Counted from the stretch's first letter, positions 27,047 to 37,223 are shown. The stretch is 61,642 nt of DNA from Gammaproteobacteria bacterium (GCA_013372875.1 JABXIW010000135.1:1-61642), one strand, 5' to 3'. Numbers and translations are program-made. The notes: generated by a model not told the origin, from the letters alone.

Positions 27047-27577
27047 ATGTCCCTACTCGCAAGATATTCAAAGTTTATTATTTTTGGCTTATTGCTTCTG
27101 ATAGGAATACAAATTCCAGGCTTTGTCTCAGATTATAAGAAGAATTTGCAAGCCAGATTTGCAGAATCTCAACTTGGCTTAACTAAGTTTCAAGAAACAG
27201 CCGATCGTCACTTTAATGGTAGTTTAGAAAATCTGGTCGAGCACTATAAAACAACCAATGACCCTGTTGTTGCGGAAGGCGGAGATGGGATTCAAGCATT
27301 AGTGCAAAGACACCTGCTTTTGACTGATGCCATTGCAAGTACTAATCGTTCAGTAAGCAGCAGTTACTCACACTTAGCCTTTAACCCAGTTACCGATATC
27401 AGACAGCAAGTTTGGGATAACTATGACTTCACCATACTGCTTAGCCAAAGTGCTTTAGGTTTTGGTTTAATATTCGCATTGTTAGCTATAGTTATTCTAG
27501 AACTTATAATATTTGTGCTCAAAGTTCCCTTTCGATCTAAGTCAAAACGCCGTAAAAGCGCACTAGACATTAGCTAA
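27047..27577 (+). CDS. DUF2937 family membrane protein
   Basis: 176 residues with an N-terminal membrane segment (about 9-27, FIIFGLLLLIGIQIPGFV) and a second near the C-terminus (about 132-158). The periplasmic middle contains LGLTKFQETADRHFNGSLENLVEHY and PVVAEGGDGIQALVQRH, the DUF2937 pattern. Function of the family is unknown. The tail is basic (RSKSKRRKSALDIS) and probably cytoplasmic. Its stop overlaps the stop region of the convergent MarR gene by 4 bases. It stands alone after the rpsT terminator. Confidence 0.82.
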   Translation: MSLLARYSKFIIFGLLLLIGIQIPGFVSDYKKNLQARFAESQLGLTKFQETADRHFNGSLENLVEHYKTTNDPVVAEGGDGIQALVQRHLLLTDAIASTNRSVSSSYSHLAFNPVTDIRQQVWDNYDFTILLSQSALGFGLIFALLAIVILELIIFVLKVPFRSKSKRRKSALDIS

Positions 27578-28011
27578 AACTTGCTTAATACATCGCTTAA
27601 TTGACTCATAGACGCTGAATCCAATTTATCCAGCTTAGAAGCTATCGAGCTGATTCTTTTGGCTCTTGCTGCTTCCATAAGACTCTTGGCTTTACGAGTC
27701 ACCGACACAAACACTACTCTTTGATCCGTTTTCGATTTAGCCTTGATCACATAACCATCTTTTTCCAAACTTTTAACGATTCGAGTGATAGCGGGCGCAC
27801 TAACCTGCTCCATTTCGGCTAATTGATTGACGGTTTTGGAACCCACATACAACAGAATCGATAAAATGGACAAACGTTCTGGGGTCAAGCCAGTGGCAAT
27901 ATCCGCTTTTCTAGCATCTCTTAGTAATCCTATGGCAAAACTATGCAGCGAATTAGCTAACTGATTAGTTTCTGTTAACTCCAAACCATCAGGTAAAGGT
28001 AAATTTGACAT
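27574..28011 (-). CDS. MarR family transcriptional regulator
   Basis: 145 residues with the MarR winged helix-turn-helix: LSILSILLYVGSKTVNQLAEMEQVSAPAITRIVKSLEKDGYVIKA, followed by the wing with RVVFVSVTRKAKSL. The helical N- and C-termini form the dimer interface. It is divergent from the VOC gene 66 bases away, the usual layout for a MarR regulator and its target. The shared gap contains regularly spaced half-sites. The effector is unknown. Confidence 0.95.
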   Translation of the reverse strand: MSNLPLPDGLELTETNQLANSLHSFAIGLLRDARKADIATGLTPERLSILSILLYVGSKTVNQLAEMEQVSAPAITRIVKSLEKDGYVIKAKSKTDQRVVFVSVTRKAKSLMEAARAKRISSIASKLDKLDSASMSQLSDVLSKF

Positions 28012-28024
28012 CGGTCAACTTTTG

Positions 28025-28048
28025 GTTAATTATTTAACTTATGTTAAC
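28025..28048. promoter_or_regulatory. Candidate MarR operator array
   Basis: Three half-sites with identical spacing: GTTAA (28025-28029), TTAAC (28034-28038), GTTAA(C) (28043-28048), each 4 bases apart. They form two overlapping dyads with centres 9 bases apart. Located between the divergent MarR and VOC genes, overlapping the likely promoters of both. Confidence 0.55.
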
Positions 28049-28077
28049 TATATCCGATTTATAGTCAGGATAAAAGT

Positions 28078-28440
28078 ATGATTACTGGAATTAAACAAAT
28101 CCACATTCAAGTAGAAAATATCGAAAGAGCCATTAATTTTTATCAAAATATTCTAGGGCTTGAGTTAACCATGTCCTTTCCCGATCAGAATATGGCTTTC
28201 TTTGATTGCAATGGGATACGCCTCTATTTGGGAAAGAACCCTGAGTATGAGTCCAAGGCTTTTATCTATTATCAAACGGATAATTTGCAGCAAGACTTTG
28301 AACAACTCAAAGCTAATCAAGTGATGATTATTAAGGAACCTATGGCGATCCATCAGACTATCGAATTAGAAACTTGGTTGTGCGCCTTTAAAGATTCAGA
28401 AGGGAATATTCTGCATTTAATACAAGACAAAAAGCTATAA
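28078..28440 (+). CDS. VOC family (glyoxalase-like) protein
   Basis: 120 residues. Two beta-alpha-beta-beta-beta units: the first starts GIKQIHIQVENIERAINFYQNILGLEL, the second ends with AFKDSEGNILHLIQDK. His at position 8-10 and Glu/His near the end (GNILHLI) are the expected metal ligands of this fold. Members act as dioxygenases, lyases or drug-binding proteins, and the substrate cannot be told. AGGA precedes the ATG by 7 bases. The divergent MarR gene probably controls it. Confidence 0.92.
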   Translation: MITGIKQIHIQVENIERAINFYQNILGLELTMSFPDQNMAFFDCNGIRLYLGKNPEYESKAFIYYQTDNLQQDFEQLKANQVMIIKEPMAIHQTIELETWLCAFKDSEGNILHLIQDKKL

Positions 28441-28444
28441 TTTG

Positions 28445-29548
28445 CTAGCTGTAGACAACCTGATCACGGCCGGCATTTTTCGCTTGTAACATCCTGTCAT
28501 CCGCTAAATTAATTAACTTTATAGGATCCTTCTCTTCCATAGGACATTCCGCAACGCCCGCGCTGAGCTTTAATTTCAAAGAGAGTTTTGGCGCAACTCT
28601 AACCCCCTCGCCTAACTCAGTACGGATTTTATTCACCAAGGCAGTTGCTTCTTCTTTAGTTTGTCCAGGATAGATCAAGGCAAACTCTTCACCGCCCCAT
28701 CTGGCTACTTGGAAAGGCTTAGGGCTGTGCTTTTCCAATATATCGCCCACCGCTTGCAACGCAGAATCACCGACCGCATGCCCATGCAAATCATTAATCT
28801 TTTTAAAATGATCAAAGTCTAAAAATGCGATGGAAAGTGGATTGGTTTTCTTAACGGAGTTTGCTACTTCGGTTGGAAAAACGTGTTCAAAATAGGCTCT
28901 ATTCTTGAGGCCAGTTAAACTATCAGTTCCTGAAAAAATAACCAATTTACGGGTCCGACTGACAAAACCAGTGGCCACCAAGGTCATTAATATTAATATT
29001 GCAATACGCCCTAACTGTAATGGCCAACTGAAGATCCCATATTCTTCAGAGCGAACCGATTGCTCCACCAACTCAAATCGACCTTCCAGAAATAAAGCCA
29101 AAATCGTATATTGGATAACGCTGAGCAAGCCCGCAAAAACCGTAATGTTTAGATTCAAGCGCAAAGTGGTAGTGAAAATCACCAGTCCATAGACTTGCCA
29201 AATCACCAAACTGTTGGTCGCTACAATAGGATTGCTATACAGCGCTATCAGCAACAACACTAACGTTACCACCGATATATCAAGGCCAGTCAAAATCCAG
29301 CCTATATAAGTAGTTTTGGTTTGAGCACTAATAAACCAATAGCTAAGGGCTGCGATAATGACCACGGTCACCGAGATAAAGAGGCTGATCATTACCTCTG
29401 GGCGACTATCATCAAAAATAAAATAAAGGCCGAATGGAATAATCCCGATACAGCTATAAATGGCTAAACGGATTAAGGCGATTAGACGCTCACCCGAGTT
29501 GTTCGCGTCTAATAATAAGGTATCTTTAAAATGGTAGCGAATCGTCAA
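28445..29548 (-). CDS. Diguanylate cyclase with N-terminal membrane region (GGDEF)
   Basis: Makes cyclic-di-GMP from two GTP. About six hydrophobic segments in the first 200 residues (MASE-like sensor region) are followed by a GGDEF domain starting GTDSLTGLKNRAYFE. The active-site motif is ARWGGEEFALIYPG. The usual RxxD inhibitory site, five residues before GGEEF, is absent (SPKPFQVAR). The longest frame reaches TTG 29581, but that codon sits in the middle of a 24-base palindrome. I prefer the TTG at 29546-29548, which has AAGGA six bases before; GTG 29569 is the other option. Protein is 367 residues from that start. Confidence 0.9.
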   Translation of the reverse strand: MTIRYHFKDTLLLDANNSGERLIALIRLAIYSCIGIIPFGLYFIFDDSRPEVMISLFISVTVVIIAALSYWFISAQTKTTYIGWILTGLDISVVTLVLLLIALYSNPIVATNSLVIWQVYGLVIFTTTLRLNLNITVFAGLLSVIQYTILALFLEGRFELVEQSVRSEEYGIFSWPLQLGRIAILILMTLVATGFVSRTRKLVIFSGTDSLTGLKNRAYFEHVFPTEVANSVKKTNPLSIAFLDFDHFKKINDLHGHAVGDSALQAVGDILEKHSPKPFQVARWGGEEFALIYPGQTKEEATALVNKIRTELGEGVRVAPKLSLKLKLSAGVAECPMEEKDPIKLINLADDRMLQAKNAGRDQVVYS

Positions 29549-29569
29549 ATCCCTTTCCTTCGTCGCCAC

Positions 29570-29593
29570 GGTGCTTAGCAATTGCTAAGCACC
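29570..29593. promoter_or_regulatory. 24-base perfect palindrome upstream of the GGDEF gene
   Basis: GGTGCTTAGC-AATT-GCTAAGCACC, self-complementary over all 24 bases. It lies just downstream of a predicted minus-strand promoter (-35 TTGGAA at 29635-29640, 17 bases, -10 GATAAT at 29612-29617). No T-run follows for minus transcripts, so an operator or 5' leader hairpin is more likely than a terminator. Confidence 0.6.
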
Positions 29594-29615
29594 TATAATC
29601 ATTAGCAAAATATTA

Positions 29616-32600
29616 TCACTGAAATTTCAAAGCATTCCAACTAAAAACATTCAAGACATTTCCGTTGTTACCGTTCAGCAAAGTAAAGTCCCACTTACCC
29701 GTTTGCGTGTTTTTACCAAACATCCCAACTTCTTGGCGGCCATTACCTGTCATATCCGGCACTACCAACATGCGATGTATTTCTTGACCTGCTCCATATC
29801 GGTAATTTCTAAGCCAAGTGCCATTCTTGCCATTCTTTATCTGTAATACTGGCTCTTGCAGACTCGTATTATAGGCAAATATGCCTACTTCTGGATGCCC
29901 ATCGTTATTGTAATCATCTAAAATATGAAAACTCTTGCCCTCCAATAAATCGGCTTTCCAATAGTATCCTTTTAACCAACCGCCTGATTGACCTTCCTTT
30001 ACACTCATCACAAAACGGTCATTGGTATTCTTCATGAATATACCAACTTCTGGCTGGCCATTTCCGGTTACATCTGGGAATACATGGACTAAGGGACTAG
30101 GATACTCATCAACCGCATAAGCTGGCAATTCCAATGACCCACCCCAATCATAACGCTTCAAAGTATTACCATTGGCGCTATCCTTAACTAACAAACTCCA
30201 CTGTAAAGTCGTTAAATCCTTCGCAAACATACCAATATCTTGACGACCATCGCCGTTTAGGTCCCATAAGGGTGCAAACTCTACCGCCTCATATTTATCC
30301 GAGGACCAAGAGTATTCAAACAATGAATTACCGTTATTGCCACGCAATACATCTACTTTCCAATTACCGTCTGATTTTGAACGACCAAACAAGGCTACTT
30401 CTTGAATACCGTTACCTGTTTGGTCTTCTATCATAGAAACACTAGCATCGGTATACTCTTTCGACCAATCGTAACGACGCAGCCATGCCCCGCTCTTACC
30501 ATTCTTTATGGATAAACTCCAAACCGATTTGGAAGAATCATAACCAAATAAACCTAATTCCCTAACTCCATCACCAGTGATATCGTGAAGAACCACTAAA
30601 TCCTTGCCTTCAAAGCTCTCAGCACTCCAGAAGAAGGTCTTTACAAAAGCATTAGTCGCTCCATTACGAATATTCAGTGACCAACGGTTAGAAGGAACAT
30701 GCATTGATAACAAACCAAGCTCTGATACTCCATCGCCAGTTATATCCGAAAGCGAATAAACATTTTTACTGCTACTCGTCGAAATCCTTCTATCTAGCGG
30801 CAAAATATCTTCTCCATCAAGCAAACCATCACCATCAGTATCTGAAACTAAATGGTTCGTTCCTGAATGGTACTCCTCCGAATTCGTCAAACCATCTGCA
30901 TCCGCATCAGCAGCAGCATCTGATGCGTCTAGAAGATTCAAGCCATTATCCTGCTCCCAAACATCGGGTAAGCCGTCTAAGTCAATATCGCGTTCAGTTT
31001 TATAAAAACTAGCTACATACGAATCATGAACGGTAAAGACCCCATCATTATTAGAGTCAATTTCTAAATTAATATAAAAAATATAGCGGTTGCCAGATTT
31101 TGACAAAATCTTGCTAGTTCGCTTGTAACGTAAATAACATGATTCGTCTGAACCATCACAAGGGACAGCAGAGTGATAAGGAAAAGTATTACTAAAATAC
31201 CTATACGAGTTCATTTGACCATCTTCAAAAATCCATGACTCGTCATTTAAATCCCAATAACTCCACGAAGGATATTGACAATCATCAATATAATTACAGT
31301 AAAAGTTTTCAGCTTTACGCAAATTATCGTCAGTGAAAGTAAATGCAATTGGGTAATTTAGAATCCGAACCAAGCTTTCATACTGGAATCTACTTATATA
31401 TTCATCTTCTGACAGGTTTAATTGATTGTCCTCAGCTTTACCACTAAGGCTAATAAACTTGTTACTGACTCCATCACTGTACTCCATAAAGCTTAAAGAA
31501 GCGTTATTATCTACATCATTATAGTAGGAATAATAATTTGCTATGGCTCCGTCGGAGTAATAAACCGTTAAGCCGTCATTACTATTAAAGCCCCAATCAA
31601 CCAATTCTTGATTAAAGTGATCAAAACCAGTTTGGTCATCAAACAATTCAAGTAAATTTGTAGACCACTTTTTTTGATTGTCGATCAGCTGATTGTTTCT
31701 TGCAGGTAAGTGCAAATAATATTTTCCAGAGTTAACCAATTTATTGGTAGCTAATTGATCACGCCTAAATGAGTTATATTGTTGCGCGCCAAAGTTAGGT
31801 AATTCTATCCCTTCACATTCCGGATTATCAGGAAACTCAAGTCTACTTCTTCCAAACAAGCCAACTTTATGATTTCCTGACTCATCTAATCCTAAATCAA
31901 AAAAATAGGTAAATAGTGGATATTGACGAACTTTGACTTGCCTAGTTGGAGCATTAACTTCACAAGCTAACCACCATAAGTCTTCTTGGTATTGTTCAGG
32001 ATTAGCAGGTGTGATTTTCAAATGCGATAAAATATTGCTTAAATTTGACTGGCTTACCCCAAGCCTATTAACTACCTCTAATGAGTCTCCTCCTAAAAAA
32101 GAATATTTTTCTACGCTATGCTCTATTGTGTTAGTAGCTTTCCAGTCATATTTATCCCTTTGTAACAAAAGCAATTCTGTACCTACATCATATTGAGTCA
32201 ATCGATGATTGCCATTCGAAAACTTTAGCGCTAGATACTCATGTAAATCTGAATAACCGTTATCGTTGCTATCCTGATCGATGTCTGAGTCGTCAAGCGG
32301 GTTTCTACCTAGTTCTAACTCTCCAGCATTATCAAGACCATCATTATCAACATCATAATTTGCTATATGCGGATCTAATCCATTATCTAATTCAAAATAA
32401 TCAGTTAGTCCATCATTATCTCTATCTGTTGTATCATCATTACAGATATCATCTAAACTTAAATACTGCGTTTCTAGTTTTGTAGCAAGCATCATATTAT
32501 AGTCATCACAATGAATATAATTTCTACGCATGCTTAAAGAGTTTAATGAAGAATAGTTTGATAAATTTGAATAATTAGAAACCGTTCTAATTTGATTATC

Positions 32601-33290
32601 GCTCATACCTAGATGAGATAAGCTAAGGTTATCGAGAGGGCCGATATCAGTAATTTTATTATTACTTATATCTAAATAATTCAAATTAATTAAATAGCTA
32701 AGTGCACTGACATCAGAAATATTATTCTGATATAGTTCAAGCGTTTCAAGGCTTGTCAGGCTTGATAAAGCAGATATATCAGAGAGTTCACTATAAGTAA
32801 TTCTTAATGTTTTTAAAGAAACTTGGTTACTTAAACCAGAAAGATCGACTGACGGATTAGAACCCATATAAAGAACTTCTAGCATTGTTGTTGTCTGGGG
32901 GAAACTTGCTAGATTATTACCAGTCACAGCTAGCTCTTTTAACGAGGTCAAGCTATCAAGTGTATTAACATCTAGAGTACTTAATTCATTTGCATACAAA
33001 TAAAGGTTTGCTAACTTTTCAAGGCCATTTAAAGGTGAAATATCACTAACAGTTCCATCAATTCCCAGGTAATTAAGCTCAGTGAAAGCATTTAGGCCTT
33101 CTAAGCTTGCAACGTCATAACAACTAAGATTTATTAACTCTTCAGCATAGGTATAAGAAGCTAATTGATTTTGGATACAGGTGCTTAGATTTGCATCAGT
33201 AATACCGTCAATTGCATCCTGTTTAGGGGTATTAGCAATAGTAACTTGAGATATAAAAAGAAAAGAAATTACTACTAATATTTTGCACAT
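29616..33290 (-). CDS. Secreted LRR, TSP3-like calcium repeat and seven-repeat propeller protein
   Basis: 1224 residues from ATG 33290, which has GGAG 8 bases upstream (an ATG at 33308 adds 6 residues). Order: signal peptide (MCKILVVISFLFISQVTIA); internalin-like leucine-rich repeats (about 50-285, LETLELYQNNISDVSALSYL); calcium-type repeats DRDNDGLTDYFELDNGLDP and DVDNDGLDNAGELELGRNP; a middle module shared with the next gene; more calcium repeats (DTDGDGLLDGEDI); and seven C-terminal repeats of about 53 residues each beginning D-x-T/N-G/N-D/N-G with a following (E/D)(V/L)G(L/I)FG. This reads as a surface or exported adhesion protein. No anchoring or sorting tail is visible. Confidence 0.82.
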   Translation of the reverse strand: MCKILVVISFLFISQVTIANTPKQDAIDGITDANLSTCIQNQLASYTYAEELINLSCYDVASLEGLNAFTELNYLGIDGTVSDISPLNGLEKLANLYLYANELSTLDVNTLDSLTSLKELAVTGNNLASFPQTTTMLEVLYMGSNPSVDLSGLSNQVSLKTLRITYSELSDISALSSLTSLETLELYQNNISDVSALSYLINLNYLDISNNKITDIGPLDNLSLSHLGMSDNQIRTVSNYSNLSNYSSLNSLSMRRNYIHCDDYNMMLATKLETQYLSLDDICNDDTTDRDNDGLTDYFELDNGLDPHIANYDVDNDGLDNAGELELGRNPLDDSDIDQDSNDNGYSDLHEYLALKFSNGNHRLTQYDVGTELLLLQRDKYDWKATNTIEHSVEKYSFLGGDSLEVVNRLGVSQSNLSNILSHLKITPANPEQYQEDLWWLACEVNAPTRQVKVRQYPLFTYFFDLGLDESGNHKVGLFGRSRLEFPDNPECEGIELPNFGAQQYNSFRRDQLATNKLVNSGKYYLHLPARNNQLIDNQKKWSTNLLELFDDQTGFDHFNQELVDWGFNSNDGLTVYYSDGAIANYYSYYNDVDNNASLSFMEYSDGVSNKFISLSGKAEDNQLNLSEDEYISRFQYESLVRILNYPIAFTFTDDNLRKAENFYCNYIDDCQYPSWSYWDLNDESWIFEDGQMNSYRYFSNTFPYHSAVPCDGSDESCYLRYKRTSKILSKSGNRYIFYINLEIDSNNDGVFTVHDSYVASFYKTERDIDLDGLPDVWEQDNGLNLLDASDAAADADADGLTNSEEYHSGTNHLVSDTDGDGLLDGEDILPLDRRISTSSSKNVYSLSDITGDGVSELGLLSMHVPSNRWSLNIRNGATNAFVKTFFWSAESFEGKDLVVLHDITGDGVRELGLFGYDSSKSVWSLSIKNGKSGAWLRRYDWSKEYTDASVSMIEDQTGNGIQEVALFGRSKSDGNWKVDVLRGNNGNSLFEYSWSSDKYEAVEFAPLWDLNGDGRQDIGMFAKDLTTLQWSLLVKDSANGNTLKRYDWGGSLELPAYAVDEYPSPLVHVFPDVTGNGQPEVGIFMKNTNDRFVMSVKEGQSGGWLKGYYWKADLLEGKSFHILDDYNNDGHPEVGIFAYNTSLQEPVLQIKNGKNGTWLRNYRYGAGQEIHRMLVVPDMTGNGRQEVGMFGKNTQTGKWDFTLLNGNNGNVLNVFSWNALKFQ

Positions 33291-33309
33291 ATTTTTAGCT
33301 CCTGCCATA

Positions 33310-33340
33310 CAATCAAGCCTTGCTATGCAAGGCTTGATTG
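33310..33340 (-). other. Perfect 14-bp hairpin between the tandem paralogues
   Basis: CAATCAAGCCTTGC (33310-33323), TAT loop, GCAAGGCTTGATTG (33327-33340). In the gene direction it ends about 19 bases before ATG 33290 and is not followed by a T-run. On the plus strand TTTTATT follows. A termination, processing or leader role is possible. Confidence 0.6.
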
Positions 33341-33355
33341 TTTTATTAAAAGTGT

Positions 33356-35851
33356 TTATTTTAGTGATTGGTATTTTTTAGACCATACTACTTCTCTTAT
33401 AGTGGAGTTTGGATTATTTCCTCTTATCAAGTGAATCGTTTTTTTATCATCTACACTATTATTTTTTAAAATTGAAATTTCTGGGATGCTATTTCCAGTT
33501 TGATCATTTATAACCTCGAATTCTAAATACTTAGAATTATTATCTGTCCATTCGAAGTTTCGAATCCAAGATGCATCAATACTAGATCTAAGTAAAACTT
33601 TATGTGAATTAGTTTGATTATCTAATACAAATAAACCTAGCTCTTTATCTCCATCGGAGTTCTGATCCCACATAAGTTTAACATCATTATAGTGGTATCG
33701 GTTTAAATCCCATTTAAACGTTGAAATAAGTCCGCCCATATCAACGTCACGCTTTTCAATAACTAACTTAGCATTATCTATATCTTTATAAACTACGTAT
33801 ATTTTTCCATTATCATATAACACTTTTTCGATATCGTAGTTGATATCCCATGCGTGCTTCATTTCCCAGTTTTTTTCTAAGCCAGGTCTTATGAACAAGC
33901 TCCATTTATTTTCCTTTTTGTCAAAGCCAAACAATGCGACCTCATTGACACCATCATTATCCAAATCATTTATTACAAGGATGTCGTTGGCTACGTACCT
34001 GCTGGCATACCATTCTATGGCTCTAATGTTTTTATTGGTTTCGCCTTTTAATACTTTATATTGCCACTTAAATGTTTTTTCATTTAAACCAAATAAGGCT
34101 ATTTCAGGTTTGTTATCACCATCTGTATCAGCTAACTCTAGGAACTTAGCATCCTTATAAAAACCAGACCATTGAAAACTCTTTAAAAATTTTCCAGTTG
34201 AACCGTCTAGAACTTGTAATGACCACTTTTGTGTTGACAAGTTTTTTGCGAACAAGCCAACTTCATCTAACCCATCGCCATTAAAGTCCCACAGCATATG
34301 AACTGACTTAGCTTGGAACTTGAGTGCATTCCAAAAGTACTGTTTTAAAACAGTAGAATCTTTTGTTGAACGGACACTTAAAACCCATCTTTTACTGGGA
34401 GAGTGTTTAGCAAAATAGCCTACATCAGAAACTCCATCGTTATTGATGTCATTAACATTCAAAACCGCACTCTTCTCATTATACAGTTCAGATTTAGACT
34501 TACTTAAATCATTTACATCGATGATAGTATCATTATCTGTATCAGGTTCAGCATTATTAAACACTGCAACATAGCCTGAAAACTCAAAATTTTGAGAAAA
34601 ACTGAAGTCTATTGCTTGAGTTACTTTGAATAAATATTTATTGCCTAATTTCGCAATTAACTCTACATATCTTTCACGCCAAATTTTACAGCTTGGATCT
34701 GCGATATTACAGTAGCTCACATATTGTGCATTCGCTTCATTGTAATAATAGGTAAATTTAACTACGTTGCTACCTTGATCTATCCAGCTATAAACAGAGT
34801 AAGGAGATTCACTCCAGTTCCAATCACAACTTGGATCTTGCTCAGGTAAACAGCTCTGTCCGCCTTGTGTTCCACTACCATCACCTGCTAAATTTAATGA
34901 AAAACCGGCTAGTGGGAAAAGCTTTGGATGATTATCGCTTTGATAACGGCCAGGAATATTACTCCAAACAGTCCCATCTTTATAACCTAGACTTTCAAGG
35001 CTTATGTATTGCTCTCCGGAGCTATTATTATGCTCGACAATAACATCTTGATAAAAACCATAATCTTCAAGAACTGTGTACTTTGTATTGCTAGAATTGG
35101 CATAAGTCAGAACTAAAGTTTTATTTTTTTCTATTGACCAAGCAATACTTTCGTCATTCAAATAATCGAAACCTGTGTTATTGCTATTTAATTTAATAGC
35201 CCCAGGATAAAACTTGTTACTATCATCCTGCGCCGCTGACTTATTCAATACATAACTTATAAATGTACCAGCTTTCCAGTTATACTTAGCGAGATTTGAA
35301 AACTCTCTTTCTGTTACTAAAGCTAATTCAACATCATCTTCAATTGAAGAGCACTCTGGGTTATCGGGGTACTCTTTTCTTTGCGTATTAACGACATTCC
35401 ATGTATTTAACCCCTCTTTACCATCAGAAAACTTGTAAAGGCGTTGTTTGATTATTTTTATAGTCTCTCTAACTTGAGACGGTGAACCTGTTTGGAGGCA
35501 ATCTAAACTAGGAAAACTTTCTGAAAGCAAAATTCCATCATAGTTTATTTCAATATGACCTAATACGCTACTCCAAGTACCAATGTTATCACTTACATTT
35601 GTGACATATCTTACTGTACCCGACTCACTGAAGTCATAGCTTGTCACGGCAGCATCTAACCTATTAAAATATTTTTTACTTTTTGTAATATTCGGAGACG
35701 ATAAGACAGGCAAAAAACCTTGATTTGTAGCTATATTCTCATGAATATCACTAAAACCATCACCATTAGTATCAATGTTATCTGATGTAGAAGCAAAAAT
35801 TGTTGAATGATAAGTTACAATAGCAACTAGAAAAGCTAATTTTTTAAACAT
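33356..35851 (-). CDS. Secreted seven-repeat propeller protein, paralogue of the LRR protein
   Basis: 831 residues from ATG 35851, which has GGTGG 6 bases upstream; the GTG at 35860 is less likely. Signal peptide MFKKLAFLVAIVTYHSTIFA is followed by one calcium-type repeat DTNGDGFSDIHENI. A middle module shares EYPDNPEC and a later NNTGFDYLNDE-W segment with the downstream paralogue. After DTDNDTIIDVNDL come seven repeats of the D-x-N/T-G/N-D-G...W-x-L type; the fifth lost its calcium loop (YDNGKIYVVYKD). There is no LRR block. It sits directly upstream of the paralogue and probably shares its transcript. Exported, function unknown. Confidence 0.8.
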   Translation of the reverse strand: MFKKLAFLVAIVTYHSTIFASTSDNIDTNGDGFSDIHENIATNQGFLPVLSSPNITKSKKYFNRLDAAVTSYDFSESGTVRYVTNVSDNIGTWSSVLGHIEINYDGILLSESFPSLDCLQTGSPSQVRETIKIIKQRLYKFSDGKEGLNTWNVVNTQRKEYPDNPECSSIEDDVELALVTEREFSNLAKYNWKAGTFISYVLNKSAAQDDSNKFYPGAIKLNSNNTGFDYLNDESIAWSIEKNKTLVLTYANSSNTKYTVLEDYGFYQDVIVEHNNSSGEQYISLESLGYKDGTVWSNIPGRYQSDNHPKLFPLAGFSLNLAGDGSGTQGGQSCLPEQDPSCDWNWSESPYSVYSWIDQGSNVVKFTYYYNEANAQYVSYCNIADPSCKIWRERYVELIAKLGNKYLFKVTQAIDFSFSQNFEFSGYVAVFNNAEPDTDNDTIIDVNDLSKSKSELYNEKSAVLNVNDINNDGVSDVGYFAKHSPSKRWVLSVRSTKDSTVLKQYFWNALKFQAKSVHMLWDFNGDGLDEVGLFAKNLSTQKWSLQVLDGSTGKFLKSFQWSGFYKDAKFLELADTDGDNKPEIALFGLNEKTFKWQYKVLKGETNKNIRAIEWYASRYVANDILVINDLDNDGVNEVALFGFDKKENKWSLFIRPGLEKNWEMKHAWDINYDIEKVLYDNGKIYVVYKDIDNAKLVIEKRDVDMGGLISTFKWDLNRYHYNDVKLMWDQNSDGDKELGLFVLDNQTNSHKVLLRSSIDASWIRNFEWTDNNSKYLEFEVINDQTGNSIPEISILKNNSVDDKKTIHLIRGNNPNSTIREVVWSKKYQSLK

Positions 35852-35896
35852 GGAAGCCACCGAAAATAATATTATTTTAATAATTATGTATAATTT

Positions 35897-35925
35897 TGTA
35901 TAAAAAGCGGACAGATTCTATCCAA
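35897..35925 (-). promoter_or_regulatory. Predicted promoter of the propeller-protein pair
   Basis: On the minus strand: -35 TTGGAT (35920-35925), 17-base spacer, -10 TATACA (35897-35902), in the A/T-rich 109 bases between obgE and the 831-residue gene. No other promoter-like match is as good here. Confidence 0.45.
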
Positions 35926-35960
35926 AAGTAGAAAAAGTAGCAAGATTATGATTTGAAATT

Positions 35961-37221
<1,261 letters not shown>

Positions 37222-37223
<2 letters not shown>

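Noticed and set aside
29570..29593. Palindrome as a terminator of the LRR-propeller gene
   Set aside because: No T-run follows on the minus strand, and a promoter lies just before it.
33840..34160. Plus-strand open frames opposite the propeller genes
   Set aside because: They fall within strong minus-strand coding repeats and have no ribosome sites or family features.
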